Below are positions 1-10,465 of a stretch of DNA of 64,000 nucleotides, piece by piece. Under the pieces are notes generated by a model. The model was not told the origin of the DNA, searched no databases, and saw only the letters and a list, made by a program, of their open reading frames with translations. How positions within the stretch are numbered: the stretch's first letter is position 1; each line of letters begins with the position of its first letter. This DNA is from Orbilia blumenaviensis (Eukaryota; Ascomycota; Orbiliomycetes; Orbiliales; Orbiliaceae), in the NCBI GenBank assembly GCA_036872755.1, contig JAVHNS010000007.1:992001-1056000 (forward strand). Direction: 5' to 3'. A program made the position numbers and the translations under genes.

Positions 1-17
1 ATGCCCGCGGCTAACAG

Positions 18-848
18 AAACATATAGGAGAGGGAATAATTATTCTACTTTGCGGTCCGCCAGGTGTGGGTAAAACTCTCACTGCAGAAGCAGGTATTTA
101 TATAATTATAGCACAAACCTCCAGCAGGAAAGAACCTAAAATCAGCTGACATTATAACTCTTATGACTAGCAGCGGAAAAATCAAAAGTGCCACTATACG
201 TTCTGAGTGCGGGTGAGCTTGGGAGAGCTCCTCATGATATGGAATGTGGCCTTGACAAAGCATTAGAATGCTGTCGATTATGGGATGCAATACTCCTGTT
301 AGATGAGGGAGACGTATTCCTAGGAGCCAGAACATCTGATAGCGTAACGAGAAATGGATTGGTATCCAGTAAGTCTGATCTCTAATTTTCAAAAGACAAC
401 CCCCCCGCTATATATATCATTTAACTAACTCAACCTTTGACTTATAGTTTTCCTTCATCATCTTGAATACTATTGAGGGTTGATGTTCCTAACCATTAAC
501 AGAATTAATGCTATCAATCCTGCATTCAAATCGCAGGCTGACCTCATCCTACCATATTTTAGTTTGGATGTATTAGCATGATGGGGGGTCTGGTCGAACT
601 TTTTAAGTCAGCTGGCACCTGGGACATTTCAAATAACCAATAACGATTTGACTGAGCTGGTGCGAAGAGATATGAATAGTAAAGAAATCAAAAATACAAT
701 CAAAACAGCTCAGATACTATCAAATCCTGAAGGTTTGCTGACTATGAAACATATGCATATCGTTTTAAATATCCGAAAACGATACTGTGATGCCGAGGAA
801 GCGGAGCTGGGGAGGGGATCTTCGAACAAGCGTCAGAAGCTTGGCTAA
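18..848 (+). pseudogene. AAA+ ATPase, 5'-cut and disrupted by two in-frame TGA codons
   Basis: Three homologous blocks sit in consistent phase. Block one (about 18-93) carries the Walker A motif GPPGVGKT. A GT-AG intron follows (94-173). Block two (174-368) has LYVLSAGELG and the Walker B-like ILLLDEGDVFL. A second intron (369-447) leads to block three, which reads FLHHLEYY and continues to the stop at 848. This order matches the large fungal AAA ATPase family that has an LEYYEG motif after Walker B. Block three contains TGA at 474-476, where the family has EYYEG, and a second TGA at 579-581 just before a WGVWSNFL-like segment. The frame is otherwise open, with a conserved-looking C-terminus (KEIKNTIKTAQ). 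The usual segment between the sensor strand and the arginine-finger region is shortened. The 5' part of the gene lies outside the window. I read it as a recently inactivated gene; a sequencing error at both stops is the less likely alternative. Confidence 0.75.
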
Positions 849-2433
849 ATCGTTATTTGTATTTTATTTTATGAGAAAGATCTTGTAAATAGTTATGAGG
901 GCTATTTCGTAGCTAGCCCTGATAGGCTGTTCTTGTCCGGGCGTCCGGGCTCTCAATGTATGTGTTTGTAGGTAAATAAATGTACACGTGCACTGCGGTT
1001 GGGTGTCAACAGGAAACACAGGATATATACATATCTAGGATTAGTTATTGGCTTTCTATTGCTCTTACCGCTACTAGTGCTATTGGTACCAATGTATGTA
1101 TGGTTAAAATAGTACCCCGATATTGCCTTTTGTTTTTATTCTTTGTTAAACTTGAAGAATAGGGCGCTCGAGCGCTTAGCGAACTTTAAACCTAATGTAA
1201 TCCATGGATCCATTATTTGGCCAGGTTGGTAGTCCACTGATCGCGCGCGCGATATCGCAACCTTATCTGGGATACTGAAAGCATGTACATTTCCGAAACC
1301 CCACTTCGAGCCCTAGTTTACGTTCGAACCCATATGCTTAATTATCACTCTTATCGATATAGTATTAAGATTGCCTGGGTGCTAGCTCTTCGCGTTTCAT
1401 CCAGGACCCAATCTTGTATGAGGTAATTATGACTGATTCAACAAGCAAGTTCCTCGGAAATGAATGAGCCCGCACAGTCTAGATGCCTGAAGGACCGCGA
1501 GTTTGCACTTATTCCAAGACCGGTACCGTTAGTAACATTTTGCGTCATCAAAAATGCAGACGATACCGTAAATAGCGCAGTTTGCCCCCAACCCTACATA
1601 AGCGGGGGGTTCGATAAGGCCTTGTGACCTTACCCATGCCCATTCTCGAGGGTCACATTTTTGAATTGCCCAAGCCTAGACATTACATGTCTATGGATAC
1701 TTAAGTATATGCAGAGCTCAGAAGGAACCAGCATATAAAAAACGGGGTGCGCAAGGCTGAAATGAATCATAGGACGAGTAATGTTGCATTTTGCCGCAGG
1801 CTAGGAAGCCACTCCGATCCAATTGCAATTCTCAATTAATAGTTCAAACGTAACGGAAACTATACATGTGCATATGCACCCTCGCTTACTAGCTACTTCT
1901 AGCCGAGGATTACTGGTAGCTACGCAGACAGGACTTCGCGTTGTTTGTATACCGTAATCCTAAACGTTATAATCCTAGATCCTAGTTACCCCTCCAGAAA
2001 ATACACCCACACGACGAGCCTCCCGAGATCTTTATTGGTGGGGGTTACGGCAATGCTGGGCAATCGGTATTATAAAAAGCCATACGTCACCATATAAAGC
2101 TAGTCTCCGTTGCATCCCCCAAGGAAGTCCTACCGTTCCATTCGCTCCCTTATAATTATCACTATCTTTCAGTCGGCGGCTCCAGCTACCCTTCGGTGCG
2201 GGGTATGCCCCGCATTCGAGCTCCAAGTACTATCGATTCGTCGAAGTCTTATTTATCTCTTGCTGCTACATTGTAGAAGCAGCTGAGTTAAGCTCGTACC
2301 CCCGGGCTTTCTACGGCTGATAGCTATCCATATCTATATATCACTTTATTCCGATCCCGAGTATCGAGGTAATTTAAGACGTTTTGAATGCGCGTTGTAG
2401 ATCAAGGCTAAGAAATCTATCAGAAACCGGAAT
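849..2433. other. No supported gene; TA-rich decayed spacer
   Basis: Both strands are broken by frequent stops and no domain is recognisable. The composition is rich in TA and CTAG words, and no tRNA or rRNA fold was seen. A TATA-like TATCTATATA lies near 2331-2340, about 95 bases before the next gene's start codon. Confidence 0.6.
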
Positions 2434-4369
2434 ATGGCACCTGGTGAAAAGGAACACCCAGAGCGGGGTCGTGGGCCGAAAGCCACCCCTGGAGTGCGGA
2501 AAGAGAAACGAACGCAATCTGTAGATTCTGGGGCCAAAGCCAAGGATAAGCGAGGAGGAGAACAGGTGAAAGCTGGTTCTAGAGGACGACAAGAAGGAGA
2601 ACAGGCGAAAGCTGGTTCTAGAGGACGAGAAGGAGAACAGGCGAAAGCTGGTTCTAGAGGACGAGGAGGAGAACAGGCGAAAGCTGGTTCTAGAGGACGA
2701 GGAGGAGAACAGGCGAAAGCTGGTTCTAGAGAACGAGGAGGAGAACGGGCGAGAGCTGGTTCTAGAGTACGACGAGGAGGAGAACGGGCGAGAGCTGATT
2801 CTAGAGGACGAGGAGGAGAACAGGCGAAAGCTGGTTCTAGAGAACGAGGAGGAGAACGGGCGAGAGCTGGTTCTAGAGTACGACGAGGAGGAGAACGGGC
2901 GAGAGCTGATTCTAGAGTACGACGAGGAGGAGAACGGGCGAGAGCTGGTTCTAGAGAACGAGGAGAACGGTCAGAATCCGCGACCAAAGTTGAGAGTAGG
3001 AAACGCCCACGTAATTGGGAGCCAGGTGACAGCCATTTTGACGACAGTATTATATCTGGATGCACAATCGCCCATAACAACAATATCGACAGAGGCTGGA
3101 AAGTCAAAATTCTAATCCTATATTTTAAACACAACGATTTAGAATTGGAGGAAGAGTTACGGAAGGTCGAGGATGGCTTTAAAGTCATGGATAAGTCGGG
3201 TTCCAAAAATTTCCACATCGAAACCTACCCGATCCCGGTTGGGAATTCTTTACGGCATCTTCAACACAAATTGGACGCCTTCACAGTGTCTCAGACGGAC
3301 TACGGTAAAATTTCCTACATAATTTACTACTCGGGGCATGGGGGGTGGAGTCTCGAAAGCTCCCCAGAGTACGTGTTGTCCAGGGAAGTACCTAGCCTCG
3401 ATAATTCAGTGCCTCCCTGGTATTGATATAAGCCGAATCAGCCACTTCAATAGTTTGGGTACTTTGCGCCGCGCTCTTTAACTAACCTTTGTTTCCACCC
3501 TCTAGCCACGGGAAAAGTAATAAGGACCGGGAAGCTAAAATATGGGAGGCGCTACAGAGCGATGTAGAGGCCGAATTTAAAGGCGCCATCGAGGCTGCAG
3601 GTGATGCTATAACCAAAGCCATAACAGCTGCTGGCACCAGTACCAATGTAGCCAAAATTTCGGCACGGGCTACGAAGACCGCGGCGAGAGACGCAGTAAC
3701 CGCCACAATATGGAATGCAGTACAAGATCCATCAAGTACTATAAAAACAGTGTGGGATTATTACTCCGGGTATGTGCAGCTAGACATATTTGGCCTATTA
3801 GGATCGATTGCTAACTTGGCTTTTTTTTTTTAAGGCTATTGACGACAATACGCAAGGAGAAAACTGTAGAATTTGCATGGTCAGATATATGGCCATCGAT
3901 TAGAATGGTGCAGGCGGACGTCCTTATCATTCTAGACAGTTGCAAAAGCGGACTAGCTGTAGTACCATCCAACTTACCTGAGGTTTTAAGTCAGGGTATA
4001 CCAGATGACAAGTCGAGGCATGGAAAAGAAATTATTGTTGTTGACTGGGCCAGAGACACTGAAACTGGGACAAAATCCATAGCTATCGCGTTAGCCCAAA
4101 GTTTGAAGGACATTGCTATCAATGGTATCGGGGGGGGAAGGAAGCGAAGGTCGTTCTCCGGCGCGACTTTGGCGAAGGTGATCAATATGAACCTTTGGCG
4201 CACGCACACGCGCACCCAAAACCCAGACCCCCTAGAAAAACCTATCCAGGTTCACTGTCATCAGCTACAAAGACATTCCGAGGGCAAACTTATTACCTTC
4301 CCAGTCCTTAGGAATGAACCAAACCCGAATCGAGCCAACGAGGAGCAATATGTTAATCCTACTTCTTAG
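2434..4369 (+). CDS. Caspase-like (peptidase C14-type) protein, copy 1, with basic repeat N-terminus
   Basis: Model: exons 2434-3383, 3506-3769 and 3835-4369 (582 aa), all in compatible phase. Residues about 30-180 are a disordered Arg/Gly/Glu repeat (GEQAKAGSRGRG-like units). The caspase-like domain starts at about GWKVKILIL. The catalytic His lies in YYSGHGG at the end of exon 1, and the catalytic Cys in LIILDSCKSG in exon 3. Between them lies an Ala-rich, probably helical stretch encoded by exon 2. It is colinear with copy 2 at 7196-8843. The first intron's expected donor reads AG|GGAAGT (3384-3389) where copy 2 has AG|GTAAGT. Unless GG is used, reading on into the intron gives a stop soon after PPWY, before the Cys half. 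Members of this clan are cysteine proteases with roles in regulated cell death or stress; the role here is inferred from fold motifs only. It could be a pseudogene. Confidence 0.72.
2560..2970 (+). repeat. Coding minisatellite, about 30-36 bp units
   Basis: About a dozen imperfect tandem units built on GGAGAACAGGCGAAAGCTGG and TTCTAGAGGACGA. They vary by GGA/GTA/GAA and CGA insertions in multiples of three, so the frame of the caspase-like copy 1 is kept. The encoded peptide is a highly basic GEQAKAGSRGR/GERARAGSR repeat. Copy 2 lacks this array, so it arose or expanded after the duplication. Confidence 0.9.
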
Positions 4370-4934
4370 GTAGTTAGCGGGGTAAGTTTGGGCCCAACGC
4401 AGTCTACTACCAATATGATATTGATTCAGATTGATAGATCCACCTGGTCGAACAACAACGTGTTGTCTGGTACCAACGAGACCAGAACCACCCAACAGAA
4501 AATTAATTTAGAATATCACAACGAGAAATATATCTACATATTTGAATCGAATGTTAGAATCCTGCAGTTTCTAATATTATAACAGGTGTCACAGAACACC
4601 AAGCGTGGTTATTCCGCGGTATTGCAATAAGAACGTTTAAACTTACAAAGCCATATCTGGCCTATGCTAACGCACTTGTGCAAGTGGCTCTCTTAATCTC
4701 GAACTCTCTGTCCATGAATTATTCGAATTTAAAGTAAGAAGGCAACATAACTAATGTAGGAGAACCGATGTCAGAGACGGCTGGTATTATAGCTCTCGTT
4801 GTAACATAACACAGGCCCGAGCTAGCGCTATAGCCTTCACTAATGCATTTTCTAAGACGGCCTTATAGCTTCATCCACTTCTTCTACTATCTATTATCTT
4901 TTGATTCATCGATTTTGAAAGTTATCATGATATA
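4370..4934. other. No supported gene
   Basis: The stretch holds only short ORFs without recognisable domains. It contains one copy of the GTCTGGTACCAACGAGACC motif (4465-4483), which recurs at 10.4 and 11.3 kb. Confidence 0.6.
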
Positions 4935-5660
4935 ACTATTATTGAAAGTCGTAAAATGTTATTGTGTATCTCGGCCAATAATAACTTCATATAAGGAAGG
5001 CAGCAAGCCCTAAGTGAAAACAGATATATAAGGTCTAGGAAATATGCAAGGAAATAATTCCAAAAGACAGGAAAAGGAATGGCCTGATCAGAGACTTATC
5101 AGCAGCTTACGTGATCACGTTGCCTTCTCAGATTAAAGTTATCTTTATAATTATATATATACACTATCTGCTAAATTAATGCAACTGTAGACTCCAATCG
5201 TCAATAGAGACTAAATCTAGATTAATTAAGACGACTACTATGCCAGAGCACTCGAAAAAAATGATACTCGAGTACCTTGAGGCTTCAGTTTAGCTTGTTT
5301 CCTAGACAAAACACTGGGTATGATGGCAGCGGCCCCACCAGAACCCGAATGGTTGAAAATGTGAATAATGGAGCAGCTTTGTAAACACGGCAAAAACTAC
5401 CACAGCAGCGGCCACCTTAGGACAGTGGAAAATGTAAAAATAGAGCACCTCAACGACATGCTGTGCCGCAGCAGCGACCCCATCGTTGAACCTCAAATTC
5501 AGCCTTCGAGCTCTTGTTCCTCAAAAAAACAATAATTACAACAGCGGTATTGGCTTTAACGCCGATTGAGCCTATGGCCATGAAGTTCCCAAGAAGACGT
5601 CTTGTTCAAGGCCCCCGGCGATAGTTCCACGCCCGGATGCACAATTTTTATTTTAATTTT
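4935..5660 (+). pseudogene. Decayed third copy of the caspase-like gene's promoter and N-terminus
   Basis: The stretch 4935-5045 aligns by eye with 7083-7215 upstream of copy 2. Shared blocks are ACTATTA, CGTAAAATG, AAGGAAGGCAGCAA, GTGA-AACA and ATATAA. Further shared blocks follow in the same order: a GCCTTCTCAGATTAAAGTT block near 5120 (CACCTTCTGAGACCGGAATT in copy 2), CTCGAGTACCT near 5268, an ATAGAGCACCTCAA block near 5440, and a peptide GDSSTPGCTIF around 5620 that matches DDSIISGCTIA of copy 1. Stops and indels interrupt every frame, and no SGHG or DSC motif was found after 5660. I interpret this as a relic duplicate. The alignment was made by eye and exact borders are uncertain. Confidence 0.55.
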
Positions 5661-7190
5661 TTTCGAGAAAGAAACCCTACTCTTTGCTAGCGTCAAGGAA
5701 TGGAGTGTTCTGGCTCCGAGATTAAGTCAATGCAATGCCGCTCGCCATTACGGACTATCCCACCGGACACCTGCATACGGTTCGCCGATTTATTGACCAC
5801 AACTGCATCCGATTCACCCAAGGCGCCCTAGCGTCAAGTGGATTCGTCAATGCACGACCAAGCTTAGTAAACCGAATAATTTGATACTGAGCTCTAGCGT
5901 GAACATATAAATCGATCTCAAGTACCTTGTAGATCTGGAATTAATCCGAGAAAAGTCTTCCCATAGCAATATTATAGCACTGTATTGATCACAACCTATG
6001 AACCATCTCAAATAACCCCCCTTCTTCCGTGTGGGGAAGGCTGAGGAGCTGCTTCGGATTTTAGACTATTTTCAGCCTTGTGACTTGATATCTGTACCCC
6101 TGTAAGTGCCTGCGTTGCGGCGTTGACCCATCTATGTGCATTTGTATAGATAGTCAGGTCTAGGTAGTATGAAAATATAGCCTCCGAGACGGTGTGTAAG
6201 CTTATGCTATAAGTCCTTCCTAAGCTCTTCGCATATGTGGGATTAGGGACATATCGTACTATTTTTATCTTCGTACCATTGGGTCGTTTGAACTTCAGAC
6301 GGCACAGAACAAGATATATCGATATAGATCGATAACGCCGCGGGTTTGACCCTTGAATGCAAACAAAAGACTGGAAATAGATGTGGGAAACGATTCTTAG
6401 ATGGTTTTCCGAAGGCTACCTAGATATTAATTAGCCATCATAGGGGTTGAAGTTCGCACGTTGTGTTCGACACGTGCGTTTGTGGGAGCTCGAGTATGTT
6501 GCCCAGAGCTGTCGCGAGCTATAGGTTTTGAAGGATCCCACTTATTGCTAGGAATCCTCGAATTAGTGGACCCGATCTGCTGCGTTTTTCATTTTTTGGC
6601 GTTTAGAAAAGAAAAAACATACTGATAGAGACCATCAAACCGCCTCTGGGTCTAGATCCTGTCAACTGTTGTGGACCCTGGCGTGCTCAGTTGTTGGTAC
6701 CTATAGGTATCTAGGTAGTTAGGCCCAGGATATCCTCATAGCCAATTCCTGCAAGAGTACAGGTAACGTACATTCTTCCCAGGCCAAAATGTAACCTTGA
6801 CCAGGCTATACTTTATACACGTAATTAAGTGCATACACCGAGTACATTTACGCAGTGGGCCTACATGCGGAGGGCTTTATCATGTTATTAAGGGAAAGAA
6901 AAAGGAAGACAAAATGCAATGCTCTGCGGAGCAAAAAATGTCAAAATGGTTGGAGCGGTAGATTATTGCAGCTTAATACTAATTATAATACAGGCCTTGA
7001 TTCCTCAAACAACCTCATAACTCCACCAACACGCGTGCTTCTCCATTATCTTTAAACTGACGAAGTCTGAGAGTCAAGGTTATACTATTACTATCAAAAG
7101 CCGTAAAATGCCGCCAAGGATTTCTACTGACTGGACCGTTAACCAAGCGGAAGGAAGGCAGCAAATACAAGTGCTAGGTGAGAACACACA
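5661..7190. other. No supported gene
   Basis: All frames are short and I recognise no domain, RNA fold or intact transposon end. The last 110 bases are the promoter-proximal block that is shared with the relic at 4935-5045. Confidence 0.6.
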
Positions 7191-7198
7191 TATAAAAG
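7191..7198 (+). promoter_or_regulatory. TATA box of caspase-like copy 2
   Basis: TATAAAAG sits in a 110-base block that is duplicated at 4935-5045, where the corresponding string is ATATATAAGG. Its distance to the hairpin at 7221 fits a transcription start around 7220-7230. This is inferred from motif and conservation only. Confidence 0.45.
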
Positions 7199-8843
7199 TC
7201 GCAGGGATTAGGCAAAGCGACGGTCTCAGAAGGTAAGAAGGGGAACAGTCAACGCGGTCACCTTCTGAGACCGGAATTTACTCTCGTACAGCATTCAGCA
7301 CGTTCATGGACTGAGTCTGGAGCCTCTATAGACCATATTCGTCAACAGAGACAGCCGCCAAATCCAAATCAAGGCAACCGCCGTCCCAGAACAGCCCAGG
7401 ATGCAAATAATAGAGCACTTCAAAACTCGGTCCATGGGCAAGGCGGCGGTGCCGACAGTAGCGTTCGCCCTAGGGCCGAAAATCCAAACTATAACTCTCG
7501 AGTACCTCAAAATCCAGATTCCCAGCGAGTTGGCGGTAACGTTGGCAGTGGCTTCAATATCAATCAAAATTATAGTCATGGGGGTGCGGTTTTTAGACGT
7601 TCCAGGCATAGCATCATATCAGGATGCAGCGATACCTATAGAAATAATGTCTCGGCAGGTTGGAAAGTAAAGGTTCTCATCTTAGCTTTCGAACTTACAG
7701 ACTTGGGGTTAGAGCCCGAGTTGAAGCAAGTCCATGAAAGCTTTAAAGGGATTGGTTATAACGTTGAGACTTATTTGATTCCAGTGCGCTCAGTGGACGA
7801 CGACTCCTCAGCACTACACCACCTCTGGGACAAAATTGCTGACTTCGCGAGCCCGCAACCGGGTATCGGTAAAATCTCATATGTAATTTACTTTTCCGGG
7901 CACGGGTACTGGGATTCTGTTGTCAACCCAAAATATTTTTTAGTCAGGTAAGTATTAATATAGCCCTCCGAGCTAGCAGGTAATTTATCATAGGTACTAA
8001 CCATCCATATAATATTTCGCTTCTTCAGTCACAACCAATATACGGCCGAGAAGGAGCTTGGATTATGGAGCGACTTATTTGAGGACCTGAGGAACGAGTG
8101 CCCGAATGCGATTGAGAGAAGTAGGCAAGAAGCTAGAGGTACAGTTATAGGAGAAGCCATAGCGGCTGCCCAACGTACCACTACTGTCTGGGCCCCAAGA
8201 GAAACCATAGCCATTGTAGCCAGGGTTGCAGCCGAGGCTGCAGCTGAGGCCACAGTTGAGAATGCAATTGAGGCTACGTCTAGGACTATAAATGATGTGC
8301 GCGCGCGATATGAGCCCCGATTTCAGTATGACAATCCCCTTTGCATTAACATAGTGTCCCAGGCTGCTGACCTACCTTTTGAGACAGTTGAGAGATGAAC
8401 GCGATACGAGGGTAGTCTCTTTAAGATGGTTAGATATCTGGGCAGTTATTAGAATGATACAGGCAGATGTTCTTATCATTCTCGATAGTTGCCGTAGTGG
8501 GCTAGCTGTAGGCCCATCTAACTTGAGGGCATGCGCACCAGCCCAGGGTGGGGAAGAAGAAAATAGCAAAAAGTCGAAGTATGGAAAGGAATTAATCAGT
8601 GTTGGTTGGGGCGACACCGCCTACACCGGAGAGATGTCTATAGCAAATGCTTTGTCTGAAACCTTGCTGCAGCTTGCTAAGTCGAGATTGTCGTTCTCCA
8701 CCGATACACTCACAAGTGAGATAAACAAGAGACTATCACCCTACCTGGATGCCTCAAGCCAGAATGAGCAGCCCCCACAAGTCAGCCGTCATCGGCTCCA
8801 GAGACATTCACAAAACACAGCCATCACTCTCCCAGTCCTATAA
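7196..8843 (+). pseudogene. Caspase-like (peptidase C14-type) protein, copy 2, no in-frame start codon seen
   Basis: One frame is open from 7196 (just after a TAA) to 7947, but holds no ATG. It encodes an Asn/Gln/Arg-rich disordered leader (QQRQPPNPNQGNRRPR, NYNSRVPQNPDSQR) and then GWKVKVLILAFEL, ending with the His motif YFSGHGYW. A canonical intron (GTAAGT...TTCAG, 7948-8028) leads to exon 2 with an Ala-rich helical stretch (ARVAAEAAAEATVENAIE). The last exon carries LIILDSCRSG with the catalytic Cys and ends at 8843. The second intron is uncertain: 8326-8362 keeps the phase and the homologous LLT junction seen in copy 1, while 8297-8387 also keeps a frame. The N-terminal leader differs completely from the repeat of copy 1. 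Either the start codon was lost or a 5' exon escaped me; the domain itself looks intact. Confidence 0.65.
7221..7273 (+). repeat. Perfect 14-bp inverted repeat with 25-nt spacer
   Basis: CGGTCTCAGAAGGT (7221-7234) is the exact reverse complement of ACCTTCTGAGACCG (7260-7273). It lies about 30 bases after the TATAAAAG box, so it would fall at the start of the transcript or just inside it. It contains the GGTCTC core that is also seen in the dispersed motifs of this region. Confidence 0.9.
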
Positions 8844-10404
8844 ACTCTCTCAACCAGGATCCTCATTAATTACTGGTAGTGAGGAATAGCAACACCCGAA
8901 CCCTACACAGCCCAACACACGGGAAGGCGGAATAGTTCATCTTGATGAAAATTAGAGAATTCGAGTTTAATTGAAATCAAAGGCCAAATCTGAGCTGCCA
9001 AGTTTCGAAAAGTTCATTAGTTGGCCAAGTTTGACATAATATATATCAGCCTTGGAATAACTATTTAAGCGCTTTCAGAAAGACCCGAGAACCAGTTTGT
9101 CTATGTTCGATTTCCCCCTTTCTTTCTTATATCAGATATGCACTCGGATTGCCAGCGTACTCCGGACTCCGAGGAGCTCGGCGCCTTAACTCCGTACACA
9201 TGTATTCACACTTACTAGATTGTTTAAGCTGTATTTAGCTGGGGAGGCCGTTATATTTATCCCCTATTTGTGATAGCATAGTTTAGCGACGGCTTACTAC
9301 GAGACTAGTGACGGCTATGCATTTTCCTCTATCTTAAAGGCTTTTTAGTTTGTCTCGTACCCAAATCTTCCGCTCCAAGTGCTTTTTAAGCATTGTCCTG
9401 TGTTTTTGTACCAAGATACCAAACACAGCATTCAGGACGAAGCCATGCTAGTGTAACTTGGAGGCACAACTGCAGCTGCCTGATTCTTCTATGACGAGGT
9501 AGTCAAGTAGTATATAACGTTCAGGTAGTCTGAGTTATTATCACTCATGCTTAAATACATTTTATAGCGGGCCACTTCATGGAGGCCGGTATAAGAGACT
9601 AATTCACTAGTTAATTAAAATCCGAATTTGAAAGTTTTCCTTGTTGTATACCAGACCATCAAGGAAGCTTTGGAAGTTAAATGTAATAGATGAAATTCGA
9701 AGTTTTCAACGCGAGTATTCCATGACGTAGAGTGATGAGAAAATGCGAACTTATGCAAAGCTATAGCCTGTTAGTGCTTCTGCATATGTGGTTTAATTAC
9801 CTGGTATTCAAGTTATACAGGAGAGCACTAGACGCCCCGTTTGATAGTAACAAAAACCTAATAGCAGCCAGCAGTGGGAAGAGAACTAGGCCAAGCTAGG
9901 TTGTGATCTCTCGACGATTTTGGTCAAATTTTGATTCTACGTATACCGCAAGGGGAAACGACAGATTTAGCCGGAGATTTCTACAATCGAAGTTTATTTG
10001 ATAACTAACATAAAGAAGCTATAGTCTCCCAAGCTAGCTTAGGAGTCCTCAAGCCAGCTCCGAATTTCACCAGAATCCCATACGGCATATAAATATATAT
10101 ATCTACGATTTCACAATTGATAGACGAGTCACATCAGTCTAAAGTATAATTTATAGGCTGAAAGTGCAGGGCCGAGTATCCAGTATTTAGGAACACGGGT
10201 ATACCATCTTAACACTTGAATCACCCCACGCACCAAATTTGGCTCAAATATAGAGGTTTCAAAGGGATTCTAGTTTCGCTATGGTAAGATGTTATGGCGT
10301 CGGGAAATCATATCCTGCTCTAAATTGTTTGCATTTGCGCTGTCGTGTTGTAACTACCAACTTACCTTGTATTTCCTTATTCGATCCATAGCCTGTTGTC
10401 TAGT

Positions 10405-10465
10405 TACCAACGAGACCGTTACAGCCTCTTTGTTAGACGACCTGGGCAAGGTTGGTCTCGTTGTA
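10405..10465. repeat. Inverted repeat CAACGAGACC / GGTCTCGTTG
   Basis: The two arms (about 10408-10417 and 10454-10463) are exact reverse complements over 10 bases, with a 36-nt spacer. The left arm is preceded by TGTTGTCTAGTTA, nearly the same flank as the motif copy at 4461-4483. Confidence 0.75.

Noticed and set aside
2346..3218. A 290-codon reverse-strand frame (Pro/Ser/Leu repeats)
   Set aside because: It is antisense to the minisatellite of the caspase-like gene. The repeat has no stops on either strand, and no domain or promoter supports it.
5302..5496. Reverse-strand 64-codon frame
   Set aside because: It lies within the relic of the caspase-like leader and has no domain.
7401..7670. 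An 89-codon forward frame with an ATG
   Set aside because: It overlaps the colinear, homologous frame of caspase-like copy 2 and shows no similarity to copy 1, so it is a shadow frame.
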